A DNA stretch of 64,000 nt from Tridacna crocea (GCA_943736015.1 OX031059.1:19530001-19594000); one strand, 5' to 3'; shown: positions 18,701 to 26,236, counted from the stretch's first letter. Notes: a model not told the origin generated them from the sequence alone. Numbers and translations are program-made.

Positions 18701-21277
18701 CAATGGGCTTCATAAACACAGTGTGAAATCTACGTAATTCTATATTATAGAGTGACATTCGTAATTCAGATTCTGTATAAAGTAAGTTATTCAATGGAAT
18801 GTAATCTGCATCCGCTTCCTTTCAATACAAGTTGGTCATGTTACAATCAAAAAAGTCTCCTTTCTATCGTGGTATATCCATCAATAAACCACCTGGTAAG
18901 TTATGGGGCACATTGAATAAACCACTTCGGCTATTGCCTGCGTGGATAATTTAGTGTCTCTCATAATTCATGACTGTGGTTTATTTAAGAAATAATCTTC
19001 TTTCTATCGTAGTATATCATTCAATAAACCACAGTTGTGAGTTATAAGGTGCAATAAATAATCTATGAGGGCGAAAGCCCGAGTGGTTTATTCATTGCGC
19101 CTCGTAATTCACAACATGGTTTATTGAACGATAAACCACAATAGAAAGAAGATTATTTCGATTTAACATGGACAATTCTTAATGAAAGGAAAACAAGTTC
19201 AAACTTAGAGTAAAAACGCAGATGAAGATTACATTCCATTGGATAACTCCCTCATTGAATGGCGTCACTCCATACTGAATGACGTCACTCTATATAGATT
19301 GTTGCAGATTTTACCATGCTTTCCTTGCACTGTGTTTATGGAGCAGAATTCGCATGTCATATTAGAATAAACAATAAACCATGATAGAAGATTATTTCTT
19401 AACTGACTCTTTTAGAATTGTTTGACTCTTTGCCAAATGACAAATTTACAGACTGGTCCTAATTGAAAGCATTTGCAGACAACAAAGACCGAAAAATCGA
19501 AATTTGATTTGGGAAGGGTAGAAAACATTGTTGGTAATGGAGAAAATGCTGGTTACCAGCATTTTCTCCTTTTCCCACAAGGTTTTCAAAAGGCTTCTAC
19601 CGCAGGGTCTTCAAAGTGTAGAAAAAGGTTTATTTGGCAAAAGTTTAATTTGCGAAGTATTTCTTTGTCTTGAAATGCATCCTATATATAATGGAGGTCG
19701 TTATGGGGTAAGATATGGTAGATATAATCTGGAGACCCAAGATTTGGTCTTTACCCAAAGTGGTAGGTTTAGTATGTTAGTGATCTTGGGCAAGACATTT
19801 CAAAGCCCAGTACAGATAAAACCCAGGATGTGGGTGAAAAAGCAAGCTGTCACCATGGTATGCCTGAAAAAAAATGCTGAAAGCAGGATAAAACACCATG
19901 AAACAAATTTCAAACAGGTTTAACAAAACAACAAAATTTTGGACTGGACCAAATTTAATGCACTTGCAGACGACAAAATGAAAGTAATCAAAAAATTGAA
20001 ATTTGTTTCCAGCAAGGTTGAAAACATTGTGGTAAAATGAGAAAAATGCAGGTTATTAGCATTTCCTCCTTTTCCTACAATGTTTTCAAAAGTCTTCTTT
20101 CTCTGGGTCATTAAAAGTCAGGTTTGTGGGGTAAAGGGTTAAAATTTTATACAGGTACATGGGACTTAATACCACAGAGTAGCTGGTTCGAACCCCGAGT
20201 TCAGCTTATTTCTTTCCAAGGTGTGTCAGTGCAATGGGATTCATTCCTCTTTCACCACTTATCACTGTTTCAATAATGATTATGTAACTTTAGTGAGAAA
20301 GCTGCCAGTGGCTTAACCCTTTCCCAAACAACACATTTTGGACTCTTCCAAACCGAAAGAGTTTGCAGACCACAAATCTAGATTTGGACAAAATTACAAA
20401 AGTTCTTAAAAAGGGTAGAAAACACTGTGGGAAAAGGAAAAATTGCTCGTTACAAGTAATTTCTCCTTTTCCCACAGTGTTTTCTAAAGACTTGTACTGA
20501 GACACATAAAAACCAGGGCTTGTTTGGGAAAGAGTTAAAAGGACTATTATGCATGGTTCTCATTGACTCCAGGAAAGGTGCACTGGGCACTACTATATAA
20601 CTAAGATATGGATAGGTATACTGGAAGCCACAATCTTATATGCAATAATGTTGAAAATGGTATTAACCTTCATCCAAAGAAACAAACAAGCCATGTTCTG
20701 TGGAAAGGAGGTTTAATGCTTCTGAGAAAACTATTGATTCAGGTCAGACTGCAGTGAGTGCAGTCCACATGGACTAACCTGGGCTGAAACTTTTTCATAC
20801 CAGTCTATTTTCTGAATGTACAAGGACCAGTCTACCTCATGATTAAGTCAGTTGAAAAAAGAAGTGGCTTTTAAGCAACCATGAATAACTGATGTCTTGT
20901 TTGGTACAATGGATTACTGCAGTGAATCATGCCCCATTTTTCCAGAGCAAGCTAAAGTATAAAAGGTTAAACATACTTCCGTAAATCTAGAACACACTTA
21001 CCTCATTTACATCCATGTCGTAACAATCCGCTATCTTCTGGTAGAGTTCCTTCACGTTTGTAAACCCGGATATGATTCCAGTCGGACTGCCATGAGCTTG
21101 TTGGCAGTGAAACACAAGCTTTGGTCGAGGTTGTGCCGGTGGTTCTGTTCGAGACACGGTCTCTGGTTTGGCAGTTCCATTTGAAGAAGCGAAATCGTCA
21201 ACTGGGCGTGTCGTGCTTGTTTGATTGTCAGCTAAATTGTCTTTACTTCCTTTTTTCTTTCCGCCAAAAAAGGGCAT
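545..21277 (-). CDS. GIPC: GIPC-family PDZ adaptor protein, complete, five coding exons
   Basis: Coding exons on the minus strand are 21277-21002, 18668-18299, 6932-6832, 5165-5084 and 735-545. Their lengths (276, 370, 101, 82, 191) sum to 1020 bases, or 339 codons plus stop, and every junction keeps frame (phases 0, 1, 0, 1). I recognise GIPC by the stretches [30 protein letters not shown] and [20 protein letters not shown], and by the C-terminal [15 protein letters not shown]. Layout: a low-complexity start (1-50), a GH1 region (about 50-125), a PDZ domain (about 128-209, carboxylate loop ALGLTI at 138-143) and a GH2 region (about 240-339). From the family, GIPC is a cytosolic adaptor whose PDZ domain binds receptor tails and whose GH2 domain binds myosin VI during endocytic trafficking. 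Human GIPC1 is 333 residues, so the length fits. The introns (2333, 11366, 1666 and 4348 bases) are packed with transposons. Confidence 0.96.
854..1082 (+). mobile_element. family A TTAA MITE
   Basis: Type copy, forward orientation. It has TTAA at both ends and inverted ends CCCTTAACCAAAC / ATTTGATAAAGAG. A central palindrome around TGCTGGTAACCAGCA has arms of roughly 30 bases. It carries no coding capacity. TTAA plus CCC-starting ends is the signature of piggyBac-type elements, so a piggyBac transposase probably moved it. Confidence 0.85.
1220..1444 (+). mobile_element. family A TTAA MITE
   Basis: Forward, TTAA at both ends. The loop reads TGCTGGCAACCAGCA, one change from the usual centre, with the arms preserved. 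Confidence 0.85.
1445..1595. repeat. decayed family A fragment
   Basis: Keeps weak traces (CACATTGTGGGAAA, ATGCTGGC, TTCACAAT) of an A hairpin directly after the previous copy. Confidence 0.4.
1596..1984. other. GIPC intron 4, nothing recognised
   Basis: AT-rich intron sequence. A short direct repeat (AATCAACTTAA, AATCAACTAAG) lies at 1605-1650. Confidence 0.6.
1985..3402 (+). repeat. interspersed repeat with internal ~160-bp repeats, (GGAC)n and a terminal hairpin
   Basis: The left part (ACAAGAGCCGTCAGAGACGG) leads into modules starting near 2323, 2447, 2670, 2829 and 2990. Each carries CCCCCTTTTTCCATGACA-like sequence, and the last three repeat every 160 bases or so. A GGAC/GGAT tandem lies at 3300-3362, followed by the hairpin CCTCCGCC-TA-CGGCGGGG near 3380-3398. 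The reading frames here are by-products of the repeats. The class is unknown. Confidence 0.6.
3300..3362 (+). repeat. (GGAC)n microsatellite
   Basis: About 15 GGAC units with GGAT, AGAC and AGGAC variants, near the right end of the preceding repeat. Confidence 0.9.
3705..3928 (-). mobile_element. family A TTAA MITE inside the minisatellite
   Basis: Reverse orientation, ends slightly decayed (CATTACCAAAC ... GGTAATGGGATAA). The arms have lost the outer GTGGG pairing on one side. Confidence 0.75.
4180..4982. mobile_element. 803-bp DNA transposon with 5-bp target duplication
   Basis: The ends are CAGGATTCAAAATTCC and, inverted, CAGAGTTCGAATTTCG, with further matching TTGCAAAAT/TGCAAG-like sequence inside. 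The flanks TATAC at 4175-4179 and 4983-4987 are identical, and joining them restores a normal 41-bp unit, which confirms the borders. The reading frame at 4789-4989 resembles nothing I know. The superfamily is undecided. Confidence 0.75.
5084..5165 (-). CDS. GIPC: GIPC exon 4 (residues 250-276)
   Basis: The acceptor is TTTAACAG|GCTGGG and the donor is TTAG|GTAAGT, phase 1. It encodes [20 protein letters not shown] and then GINDTDL, the first GH2 helix (human LLESYMGIRDTEL). The last 28 bases of the exon and the donor are the founder unit of the 41-bp minisatellite that fills the start of intron 4. Confidence 0.94.
5240..5469 (+). mobile_element. family A TTAA MITE
   Basis: Forward, TTAA at both ends, hairpin intact except in the outer right arm (TTTACCCCCATG). 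It lies 74 bases above exon 4. Confidence 0.8.
5470..6550. other. GIPC intron 3, nothing recognised
   Basis: AT-rich sequence. The two overlapping frames at 6287-6595 run into a transposon and have no recognised product. Confidence 0.6.
6551..6777 (-). mobile_element. family A, variant hairpin (A2)
   Basis: TTAA at both ends, reverse. The loop region is ATTGCTCATTACAAGCAAT instead of ATGCTGGTTACCAGCAT, with both arms changed so that pairing is kept. Confidence 0.82.
6832..6932 (-). CDS. GIPC: GIPC exon 3 (residues 216-249)
   Basis: This 101-base exon has a TTTGCAG acceptor and a GAG|GTTTGT donor, which is weaker than the others. It encodes [17 protein letters not shown] followed by [16 protein letters not shown], matching the linker and the 'LRxxSRGPATVED' strand of vertebrate GIPC. 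Family A copies in opposite orientations lie 54 bases below and 233 bases above it. Confidence 0.93.
7166..7391 (+). mobile_element. family A TTAA MITE
   Basis: Forward. Left target site is ATAA, right is TTAA. The arms are shortened to GGAGAAATGCTGGT / ACCAGCATTTCTCC, again changed on both sides. Confidence 0.8.
7392..7966. other. GIPC intron 2, nothing recognised
   Basis: No gene seen. A short direct duplication of GTTTAAAAATTAGTGCTT lies at about 7888-7926. Confidence 0.6.
7967..8194 (-). mobile_element. family A TTAA MITE, diverged
   Basis: Reverse. Right TTAA at 8191-8194. The hairpin is imperfect (GTGCTGCTCACCAGCAT). Confidence 0.7.
8195..8443. other. intron sequence, nothing recognised
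   Basis: No feature seen. Confidence 0.5.
8444..8634 (+). mobile_element. family A, hairpin half deleted
   Basis: Both TTAA ends are present, but the right hairpin arm is missing after AAATGCTGGAAAC. The deletion of one arm is typical of palindrome instability. Confidence 0.78.
8635..8866. other. intron sequence, nothing recognised
   Basis: No feature seen. Confidence 0.5.
8867..9096 (+). mobile_element. family A TTAA MITE
   Basis: Forward, TTAA at both ends. Ends read CCCATTACCACAC, the subtype shared with copies at 43635 and 12769. Confidence 0.85.
9177..9388 (+). mobile_element. family B TTAA MITE
   Basis: Type copy of family B. The left end is TTAACCCTCAGGCTGCC and the right end GAGCAGGATAAGGGATAA. 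A hairpin of the GTAGATCAAGATCAGAC / GTCTGACCTTGTATCTAC kind lies at about 9226-9290. Confidence 0.72.
9404..9675 (+). mobile_element. family A with internally duplicated left end
   Basis: TTAA at both ends. The left part appears twice (AATCCCTACTTTTGACGACC, then AATCTCTGGTTTATAAGACC) before a full hairpin. It may be a fusion of two subtypes. Confidence 0.75.
9676..9894. other. intron sequence, nothing recognised
   Basis: No feature seen. Confidence 0.5.
9895..10130 (-). mobile_element. decayed family A
   Basis: Reverse. Recognisable by AACTCTTTGCC, TTTTAGACTTATCCAAATTC and a weakened hairpin (GAAAATTCTGTTTGCCTGC). Confidence 0.5.
10455..10545. mobile_element. short family G palindrome
   Basis: Starts CATTTTCGCTAGCCAAAGAT and folds through CACTACGTGGATCTTATCAG / GATCCATGTAGTGATCG. 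It is related to the Mutator-like elements at 12334 and 22548. No clear target duplication. Confidence 0.6.
10546..10944. other. intron sequence, nothing recognised
   Basis: No gene. GGACAGACGGACAGAC at about 10926 is a trace of a (GGAC)n repeat. Confidence 0.5.
10945..11120 (+). mobile_element. decayed family A
   Basis: Keeps TTTCGACCCTTTGAG, GGCCACAGCATTCTCCC and CGTAATCTGCAAATGTTTC in the forward order. Confidence 0.45.
11146..11345 (+). mobile_element. decayed family A
   Basis: Forward, left TTAACCCTTAACGAT kept. The hairpin is reduced to AGCAATGGCAACAGGCAT, and the right end is lost. Confidence 0.55.
11346..11655. other. intron sequence, nothing recognised
   Basis: A 78-codon frame at 11413-11649 has no recognised product. 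Confidence 0.5.
11656..11889 (+). mobile_element. family A TTAA MITE
   Basis: Forward, right TTAA intact, left end decayed (CTATCCCTACAACAAAC). Hairpin present with AGCGAAAAATGCTGG mismatches. Confidence 0.75.
11890..12130 (+). mobile_element. decayed family A
   Basis: Head-to-tail after the previous copy. Traces are GAAAATGTGGGAAGTGGAGA, GTTGCCAACAC and TGCTTTAAATTTGGACC. Confidence 0.4.
12334..13110 (-). mobile_element. family G Mutator-like element with perfect 9-bp target duplication
   Basis: The ends are CATCTTCACAAAGCC and GGCTCATGAAGATG. The flanks GTTATCACT at 12325-12333 and 13111-13119 are identical. The interior matches, in inverse orientation, the element at 22548-22984 (GCTACTCTACCCTTGG, GCTCGTAGCATTTCAT, CATCCAATAGGG). 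A family A copy (12769-12996) is nested inside. There is no transposase. Confidence 0.8.
12769..12996 (-). mobile_element. family A nested in a family G element
   Basis: Reverse. TTAA on the left, TTAC on the right, hairpin arms near-perfect. Confidence 0.83.
13120..13522. other. intron sequence, nothing recognised
   Basis: No gene. GTGATCCCTGGGTTCAGGTC at about 13423 is a weak tRNA-like B-box trace. Confidence 0.45.
13523..13751 (-). mobile_element. family A TTAA MITE
   Basis: Reverse, TTAA at both ends. The loop reads TGCTGATTCCCAGCA, one of the few copies with an altered centre. Confidence 0.85.
13946..14150 (-). mobile_element. decayed family A
   Basis: Reverse order kept (ATTCTAGACTGGTTCAGAT, hairpin remnant AAATTGTTCGTTGACAATG, CCCACAATGTTGTC). 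Confidence 0.55.
14151..14720. other. intron sequence, nothing recognised
   Basis: AT-rich, no feature seen. Confidence 0.5.
14721..14964. mobile_element. family F MITE
   Basis: Inverted ends TGCAACATGCAAAAAGG and TGCAACACACGAAAAGAGG (right end read inverted), then CATTTGCGTAAAGTGTC / CATTTGCGTACAGTGTC. The interior carries a decayed GGATCAGCCCGCATAG ... CAGGCTAAT hairpin. Confidence 0.75.
15150..15235 (-). repeat. tRNA-derived SINE-like head
   Basis: On the minus strand a box A-like CAGTGGCTGGGTTGTGAGC is followed by box B-like GGTTGCTGGTTTGATCCCC at tRNA spacing. The acceptor stem does not pair, so it is not a tRNA gene. Confidence 0.55.
15236..15774. other. intron sequence, nothing recognised
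   Basis: A direct duplication AGATTAAATGAACTAGTT lies at 15283-15318. No gene seen. Confidence 0.5.
15775..15872 (-). mobile_element. decayed family A
   Basis: Reverse fragment with ATGCTGCATACTAGCAT and CATAATGTTTTCAAAAG. Confidence 0.45.
16000..16320 (-). repeat. SINE-like repeat split by family A
   Basis: On the minus strand box A-like GAGCAGAGCAGCTTATTTG lies at about 16276-16296, and box B-like AGGTTTGATCCCTACCC at about 16007-16025. The family A copy at 16052-16275 sits between them. Removing it restores normal box spacing. Confidence 0.5.
16052..16275 (-). mobile_element. family A inserted at TTAA of a SINE
   Basis: Reverse, TTAA at both ends, hairpin arm decayed to CATTTTTTTTCATTTTCC on the right. 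Confidence 0.83.
16334..16531. mobile_element. family D long palindrome
   Basis: Arms of about 98 bases start GGGCCCGTATTCACCAACC and meet at CTAAACCATTCGGTTTAG. The arms differ at a few sites (GAATATTCTTAG versus GAACGTTCTTTG). There is no coding capacity. Confidence 0.85.
16580..16995 (+). mobile_element. older family A split by a younger A copy
   Basis: The left end TTAACCCTTTAACAGATATC is separated from the hairpin remnant (GGTAACCACCTTTTTCTCC) and the right part (TCATCTACAAATGTTTTC) by the copy at 16606-16818. Confidence 0.65.
16606..16818 (-). mobile_element. family A nested in family A
   Basis: Reverse, TTAA at both ends, hairpin intact. It lacks the GTCAAAAGTAGGGATTGTG segment near the right end. 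Confidence 0.8.
17096..17324 (-). mobile_element. family A TTAA MITE
   Basis: Reverse, TTAA at both ends, hairpin near-perfect. Confidence 0.85.
17325..18089. other. GIPC intron 2, unrecognised reading frames
   Basis: Overlapping frames run on both strands at 17418-17766 (81 codons minus, 114 plus). The plus frame contains an ATG in good context ([26 protein letters not shown]). I recognise neither and see no splice structure that supports them. Confidence 0.4.
18090..18274 (-). mobile_element. family A, left hairpin arm deleted
   Basis: Reverse. Right TTAA at 18271-18274. Only the right arm (GGTTACCAGCATTTTCTCC) survives. It ends 24 bases from the exon 2 donor. Confidence 0.75.
18299..18668 (-). 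CDS. GIPC: GIPC exon 2 (residues 93-215), PDZ exon
   Basis: The acceptor is ACTTTTCAG|ATTCTG and the exon carries the rest of GH1 and the whole PDZ domain. I place the donor at the strong GTAAGT (18298-18293), after residues MKSGF. An upstream GTTTTT donor would keep the same phase but drop two residues and is much weaker. A family A transposon ends only 24 bases past the donor. Confidence 0.93.
18707..19350. mobile_element. ~640-bp palindromic element in GIPC intron 1
   Basis: Inverted ends CTTCATAAACACAGTG / CACTGTGTTTATGGAG. Inner inverted pairs are TTCAATGGAATGTAATCTGC with GATTACATTCCATTGGA, and a core (about 18992-19156) with ATAATCTTCTTTCTATCG on both arms, folding at GGGCGAAAGCCC. 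Confidence 0.65.
19422..19648 (-). mobile_element. family A TTAA MITE
   Basis: Reverse. Left target site TTGA, right TTAA, hairpin near-perfect (CATTGTTGGTAATGG mismatch). Confidence 0.8.
19649..19919. other. intron 1 sequence with possible SINE tail
   Basis: Contains GTGATCTTGGGCAAGACATT, which resembles conserved SINE body sequence. A 131-codon frame starting in the previous transposon is not believable as a gene. Confidence 0.35.
19920..20142 (-). mobile_element. family A TTAA MITE
   Basis: Reverse, TTAA at both ends. The loop is GCAGGTTATTAGCAT, arms mildly decayed. Confidence 0.82.
20150..20312 (+). repeat. SINE-like fragment
   Basis: Box B-like GGTTCGAACCCCGAG at about 20184-20198, followed by TTTCTTTCCAAGGTGTGTC. 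Box A is not clear. Confidence 0.4.
20313..20538 (-). mobile_element. family A, variant hairpin (A2)
   Basis: Reverse, TTAA at both ends. The loop ATTGCTCGTTACAAGTAAT matches the variant copy at 6551. Confidence 0.83.
20672..20950. mobile_element. decayed family E
   Basis: Contains GCAGTGAGTGCAGTCC, TAACCTGGGCTGAAACTTTT and, at the end, GAATCATGCCCCATTTTTCC, in the order seen in the clearer copies at 24257 and 60747. Confidence 0.5.
21002..21277 (-). CDS. GIPC: GIPC exon 1 (residues 1-92)
   Basis: Starts at the ATG of [12 protein letters not shown], preceded by AAG, and ends at a GAG|GTAAGT donor in phase 0. It encodes the basic start, a Ser/Thr/Pro-rich linker and the first part of GH1 ([17 protein letters not shown], then [15 protein letters not shown]). 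Reading on past the donor would give only SVF and a stop. Confidence 0.95.
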
Positions 21278-21480
21278 CTTGATTATTTATTTGGTGAACT
21301 ACTCTAAGAATTTTTACTTCAAACAAAACCGTTTTTCTTCAATAAATTGTATTAAATCCTTTGATTACCTGGCGGTAACACACCTGATACTCCTGTCATC
21401 AAACAATTTTCTTAATGGCTGTCGAGGCGGAAGTGACACAGTTTGAATTAGAATGGGCATGTAAAATCGGAAACCAAAAT
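21278..21480 (-). promoter_or_regulatory. probable GIPC 5' UTR and promoter
   Basis: No coding sequence is seen here. A CGGAAGTGA ETS-type site lies at 21428-21436, about 150 bases above the start codon. Such sites are common in broadly expressed animal promoters. No TATA box is evident. The promoter call is inference from position and motif. Confidence 0.4.
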
Positions 21481-22090
21481 TAGTGAAAGAAATATGTTTA
21501 TATAGCTTTTAATAGCTGTAAATACTTAAAATCTAAACATTTATCAAAATCTCTTTTCAGCAGATTTATATGTTATAGCTGAATGAAGCAAGATAAAATA
21601 ATGGAGACACTATCGGAAATGACAATTATTGACCAGACAGAACAAGTCTTCAGTATTTCTCAGGTAAATTGTAAAACGACGTCTGATTGGCTGTATTCGA
21701 TATGATGCTTCAACACCGTGACAAATTCACATGGGGATAGTGTGGGCGTAAAGGGTTAGAATTGTATATCGCGTTTGATTAATCGGATCATTGGTTTTGA
21801 ATAAATAATCACTGGACCAGTCGGTTATAGATAGCTTTATGTCATATCTGATTTTTGATAAAATATACCCGATATCGATCATAGAATTACAATGGTTATA
21901 AGTTAAGGGGAATGAAAAAAAAAAGTACAAAACTATTCGTGAATTGTATTTCCGAAAAAAAAAAGAAGGATGGCGGATAGGAGATGGGAAAGGCAGGGGA
22001 TACAGAAATACATATAACATCCATCCTATGAAGAATTAGTCATTTAGTCGAAATCCAAAATGCACATGCTACGAGAATTTTGAAATTTCT
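21481..22090. other. upstream of GIPC, nothing recognised
   Basis: AT-rich flank. The frame at 21727-22020 (minus) is low-complexity and not recognised. Confidence 0.5.
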
Positions 22091-22301
22091 TTACGCGTGT
22101 TTGTCGGCAAATTTTAAGGGAAATGAAGAGAGAATAAATATCGCAATGCGATGAAAGGTGGAAGAAAGATAATCCAGGCAGTTTTTGTCTGTTACCTTGG
22201 TAAGTGGAGTTACCTTTCTTAACTCACGAGTTTGTGACTGTTGGACATTGACACAAGTACATGTTATGAATATAATAGCGGCTGACAATGTATCAAATTT
22301 C

Positions 22302-22526
22302 TTAACCAATCGACAAATCTGTAGACTGGTCCAAATAGAAAGCATTTGCAGACGGCAAAATAAATGTGACTGAAAAGTCGGAATATATGATTTGGGAAGG
22401 GTAAAAAACGTTCTGGGAAAAGGAGAAAATGCTGATTACCAGCATTTTCTCCTTTTCCCACTATGTTTTTAAAGGGCTTCTACCTCAGGGTCGTCAAAAG
22501 TCGTCATTGTGTGGTAAACGGTTTAA
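22302..22526 (-). mobile_element. family A TTAA MITE
   Basis: Reverse, TTAA at both ends, hairpin strong (loop TGCTGATTACCAGCA). Confidence 0.85.
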
Positions 22527-22568
22527 CACCTTTTCAAACAATCCCGACTTATAAGTGACCTTTCATCT

Positions 22569-22975
22569 TCGCGAGCCAAGGTTACGATCACTACGTGGAT
22601 CTTACCTTGGCTGATTGAGCCTGATTTAGAGATTTCTGCGATGCGCCCTCTATTGGATGCTGGTTATTATCACCCTTTACATCATATTTCTAAAAGCCAA
22701 TGAAATATCGTTTTACAAACCGCTTACGAATACACATAAAGCGATAAGCAGACATCCACGTGGGTTTCTATGTTTACCTTCTATTCGAAAGGTAGCGACC
22801 TTAATCTATTTTTTATCAAAGATGAAATGCTACGAGCGATTTCATTCGTTGCAGTTAGAGCTGGCTGCATCCAATGAAAAAGCGTATCGGGGGAATGTGA
22901 AAATCAAGCTCGATCCGCCAAGGGTAGAGTAGCGTAGTAAATCGTCAGCCTTGGCTAGCGAAGATGCTGACCTCT
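22569..22975 (+). mobile_element. family G Mutator-like element
   Basis: The ends are CATCTTCGCGAGCCAAGG and CCTTGGCTAGCGAAGATG (inverted). Flanks GTGACCTTT and CTGACCTCT match at 7 of 9 positions, as expected for an old 9-bp duplication. The interior frame at 22657-22932 is not recognised. Confidence 0.72.
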
Positions 22976-23055
22976 ATGTGCAGCAGTACCTGCACAACAC
23001 CTGTCAGGCATACTGAAGAAAAAATAACATATCTTTGCTCTGAAATGTTAAGAGA

Positions 23056-23284
23056 ATAACTCATCACCACACAATCCCGACATTTAGCAACCCTAGGGGA
23101 GAAACCTTCTTAAAACATTGTGGGAAAAGGAGAAAATGCTGGTAACCTGCATTTTCTCCTTTTCCCACAATGTTGTCTACTCTATGTACGACAAATTTTA
23201 TTTTTTCATTTAGATTTCATTTGTCGTCTGCAAATGCTTTCAATTGGGCAAGTCTAAATTTTGTCGTTTGATACGAAGAGTTAT
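23056..23284 (+). mobile_element. family A TTAA MITE
   Basis: Forward, target site ATAA/TTAT, hairpin near-perfect (loop GGTAACCTGC). Confidence 0.82.
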
Positions 23285-23749
23285 GCCACCTGGTCATAAT
23301 TATCATTTCAGAATAAGCAAGTAACTGGGCTTCCTTATTTTGGGGACTACTCTATATGCCGATATGCAAAGGCCAGTTCCATCTTGGATGGTTTTAGTTT
23401 CGTATGAAGTTTAGTCAACAATAAATTGATAACCCCAATATAATGAGACTGTCCACTGAAAGAAGCACCACTATAAGCACGGGCTCGGAAGAGTAATTAC
23501 AGGTTATATAGACCATCATTAGGGACCGAACCCTTCTCAAATACCGGCCAAAATACCACAAACAATGTAGTCGATTGCAGGAAAGCTGACATATTTAAGG
23601 AACGAGCGATGATTATCGCGATATTGTGATAAAATCGCAAGATTATTCTCTTTTAACAAAATTACTGAATTGTAACACGACTTTTTTATATATATTCTAC
23701 AAGTATATGAGTTTTTTTGTATTTTTTTTAAGTTGCGGTACTCCATTGG
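23285..23749. other. nothing recognised
   Basis: AT-rich. The frame at 23537-23746 is low-complexity. Confidence 0.5.
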
Positions 23750-23948
23750 TCAAACACCATAAAATTCTCTAATTTTAACGATCCGGGAAAGAAAGCTTTC
23801 GAAACATCGCCTTGAGGAACTTGCGGCTGGTAAACATCGATTTCTTTTTATTTCTTAGGTTTCAGAGCTAAATTAACCATGTGAACCAAATGCTTTGAAT
23901 TTGGACAAGTATAAGTTGGTTTTTTTTTTGTCGTGTAGCACAGAGTTA
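23750..23948 (+). mobile_element. decayed family A
   Basis: Forward fragment with TTTTAACGATCCGGGAAAG, CGGCTGGTAAACATCG and CAAATGCTTTGAATTTGGAC. Confidence 0.5.
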
Positions 23949-24256
23949 GCGACTGTTCAAGAGGGATGAGACAGAATTAAACCATGCCCCCGACAAGTCA
24001 CTTATCATCCACTGATACAATACAAATTGTCGGTAATTTTCAATAATTACTTGCTTTTCGGATTCCATTAATGGTAAATGTAACCAAACAATGGCCCTCA
24101 ATTTCCTCTTGATAAATTGTGGCCTGATCTCTCTCGATTTTCTATAGAGCCCCTTCATTTTGTACTTAAGCCTAAAATGTTGCCTTACATTCTTCTGAAG
24201 CTCCACTCTTTAAATCCTACCCCTCTGAAGGTTTGAGCCGTACCCCTATGAAAAGG

Positions 24257-24498
24257 GGGCATAAAACATCTGCGAAAAGTGTTTATCCGGGTCAGCTTGC
24301 ACAGTCAGCCCAGGCTGACCTGGGTCAATTTTTTTTCCTTTTCGTACATTTCTACTTCTCAATGGACTATTCTAAACCATGATTAAGCCAGTTGTTAAGT
24401 AAGAATGGCAATTTTGGATCGACAATTGTGAAATGGCTTGATTGGTATAGTGAATCACAGAGATGCATCAAGACCCCTTTTGCTGGAGCGTGGCTCAT
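24257..24498. mobile_element. family E MITE
   Basis: Contains CTGCGAAAAGTGTTTATCC, a hairpin GTCAGCTTGCACAGTCAGCC ... GGCTGACCTGGG, then GAATCACAGAGATGCATCAA and GAGCGTGGCTCA. Confidence 0.65.
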
Positions 24499-24518
24499 TT
24501 GTAAGATAGCAATACTCT

Positions 24519-24747
24519 TGTAACCCTTTCCCAAACGACAAACTTTTGAACTAGACCAAATTGAAAGCATTTGTAGATGGCAATTCAACTCTTGCTGAAA
24601 AGATGATTTCTGTGTATGATAGGATAGAAAACATTGTGGGAAAAGGAAAAAATGATGGTTACCAGCATTTTCTCCTTTTCCCACAATGTTTTCAAAAGGC
24701 TACTATTCCAGACCGTAAAAACCAGGGATTGTTTGGGAAAGGGTTAA
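24519..24747 (-). mobile_element. family A, A3 subtype
   Basis: Reverse. Shares ACTCTTGCTGAAAAGAT and GGCTACTATTC with copies at 26237 and 55798, a recent-looking subgroup. Right TTAA intact. Confidence 0.85.
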
Positions 24748-25016
24748 TATAATATGGACAGTCGTGTTGGCAGGCAGTGTTTCAGAATGCCAGGGACTAC
24801 AAGACGAGAGCTAGCGTTTAATCCAATGGAGCCACAGGCGAAGACAGCGGCTTTTTGTAGTACGGCATAGATTGAGATCAGGTTGCACAACACCTTCAGT
24901 CTTGTTTTTTTTTTTCGATATACACCATCCACATGTTTAGTAAAACCCCTAAGATCAACAAAAATGTTAAAGTCAGTAGATTATTATTTCAGTCGTCGAT
25001 CAAATACACTGCTCTT

Positions 25017-25196
25017 AAAGCTATGGTCACACCTTACGTATTTGACCGTAGTGGGGAATGACCGTAGATGGCCGTAGTTAAACTTATCGAACGTAAGTTG
25101 ACGGTAGTAGCAGTAAGGCAGGCTACGTTTGAAAGTAACTACGGACAACTGCGTACGTTCATGACCGTAAATGTGACCGTAGCTTTGGGATGTCTT
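25017..25196. mobile_element. ~180-bp palindromic MITE
   Basis: Inverted ends AAAGCTATGGTCACA / TGTGACCGTAGCTTT with several internal GACCGTAG and CTACGG repeats in both directions. Confidence 0.65.
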
Positions 25197-26236
25197 TGCA
25201 ATTTCAAATACGACCTTAAGTCTTCTTGTTGACCCCTGCCGAAGGAGTTTTTGCATTGTCCGTCCGCCTGTCGGTTCGTTCACTCACCCGTCTGTCCGTG
25301 CGTTGGTCTGCTCATCTGGACAGATATCTTCTACAATCCTTGACGAAAATACAAGTGTTCCTTATACTAGTATACGATATATTTATTGTTTGATTTAATG
25401 TTGTTTCATGGAAAAAATTGGCTTTATTGGTCGCCCGGCAGAAGCCGGCGACCTTATATTTAATATAGTTCGGAAGAGATGTTCATGGAGAGTGTAGGTA
25501 CTTCCGGTTAAAATCTTTCATCATATTCGCCAGGTTTAATTTGGTAAAATAGGTGTGAATGTATGTGAAATTGTTGTGTGGGGTTTTCTTCACCTTTTTT
25601 GAGGTTGTTTACTTGTTTTTAAACCGATAAAGAATCGTGAAAGAATTATTAACGGTCTGCTGCGCAACATTTTGTGAAACAATTAATGTTCTTGTGCAGA
25701 ATCCATCTATTTTTAACGCAAATGAACTCGTCCAGTCACATGATCTTAGGAACCAATGGAAATGCAGAACTACTCCTACTCTCTACCGTTGTTTGTGCAT
25801 GTCATATTCTTCGATGATTCGAGTATTTATAGAATGCCATCTAGCGGGAGATAATGACTCTTTACCAGCAGGCCTAAAGAGCGGAATGGAAATATTTTAG
25901 AGCAATGGACGGAATGGAAAAGAAAATACGCATGGAAATATATCATGCCTGTTTATTAAATAGATTAACAATAATGATTTGATTTTTTCTACCCATTAAA
26001 GGTAATTTACAAGTAAAAACCAAAAATTATGTTTTTTGTACCGCTGAAAAAATGTACTTGTAGTGATATTTTTCCTTTATGCACGTATTCCTAGATGGCG
26101 AAATGAAAAATTTACCAACAGTATATTGTACCTAAAGTGTTACAGGTCTTTAATGTACATGTATTTTCTTATGGGTAGTAAATTGAAGAAAATGATTAGA
26201 ATTTCTTTATGCTTATAAGTACTGATGTTAAAACCT
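25197..26236. other. nothing recognised
   Basis: A 25637-25900 frame (87 codons, plus) is not recognised. No splice or promoter context supports it. Confidence 0.5.
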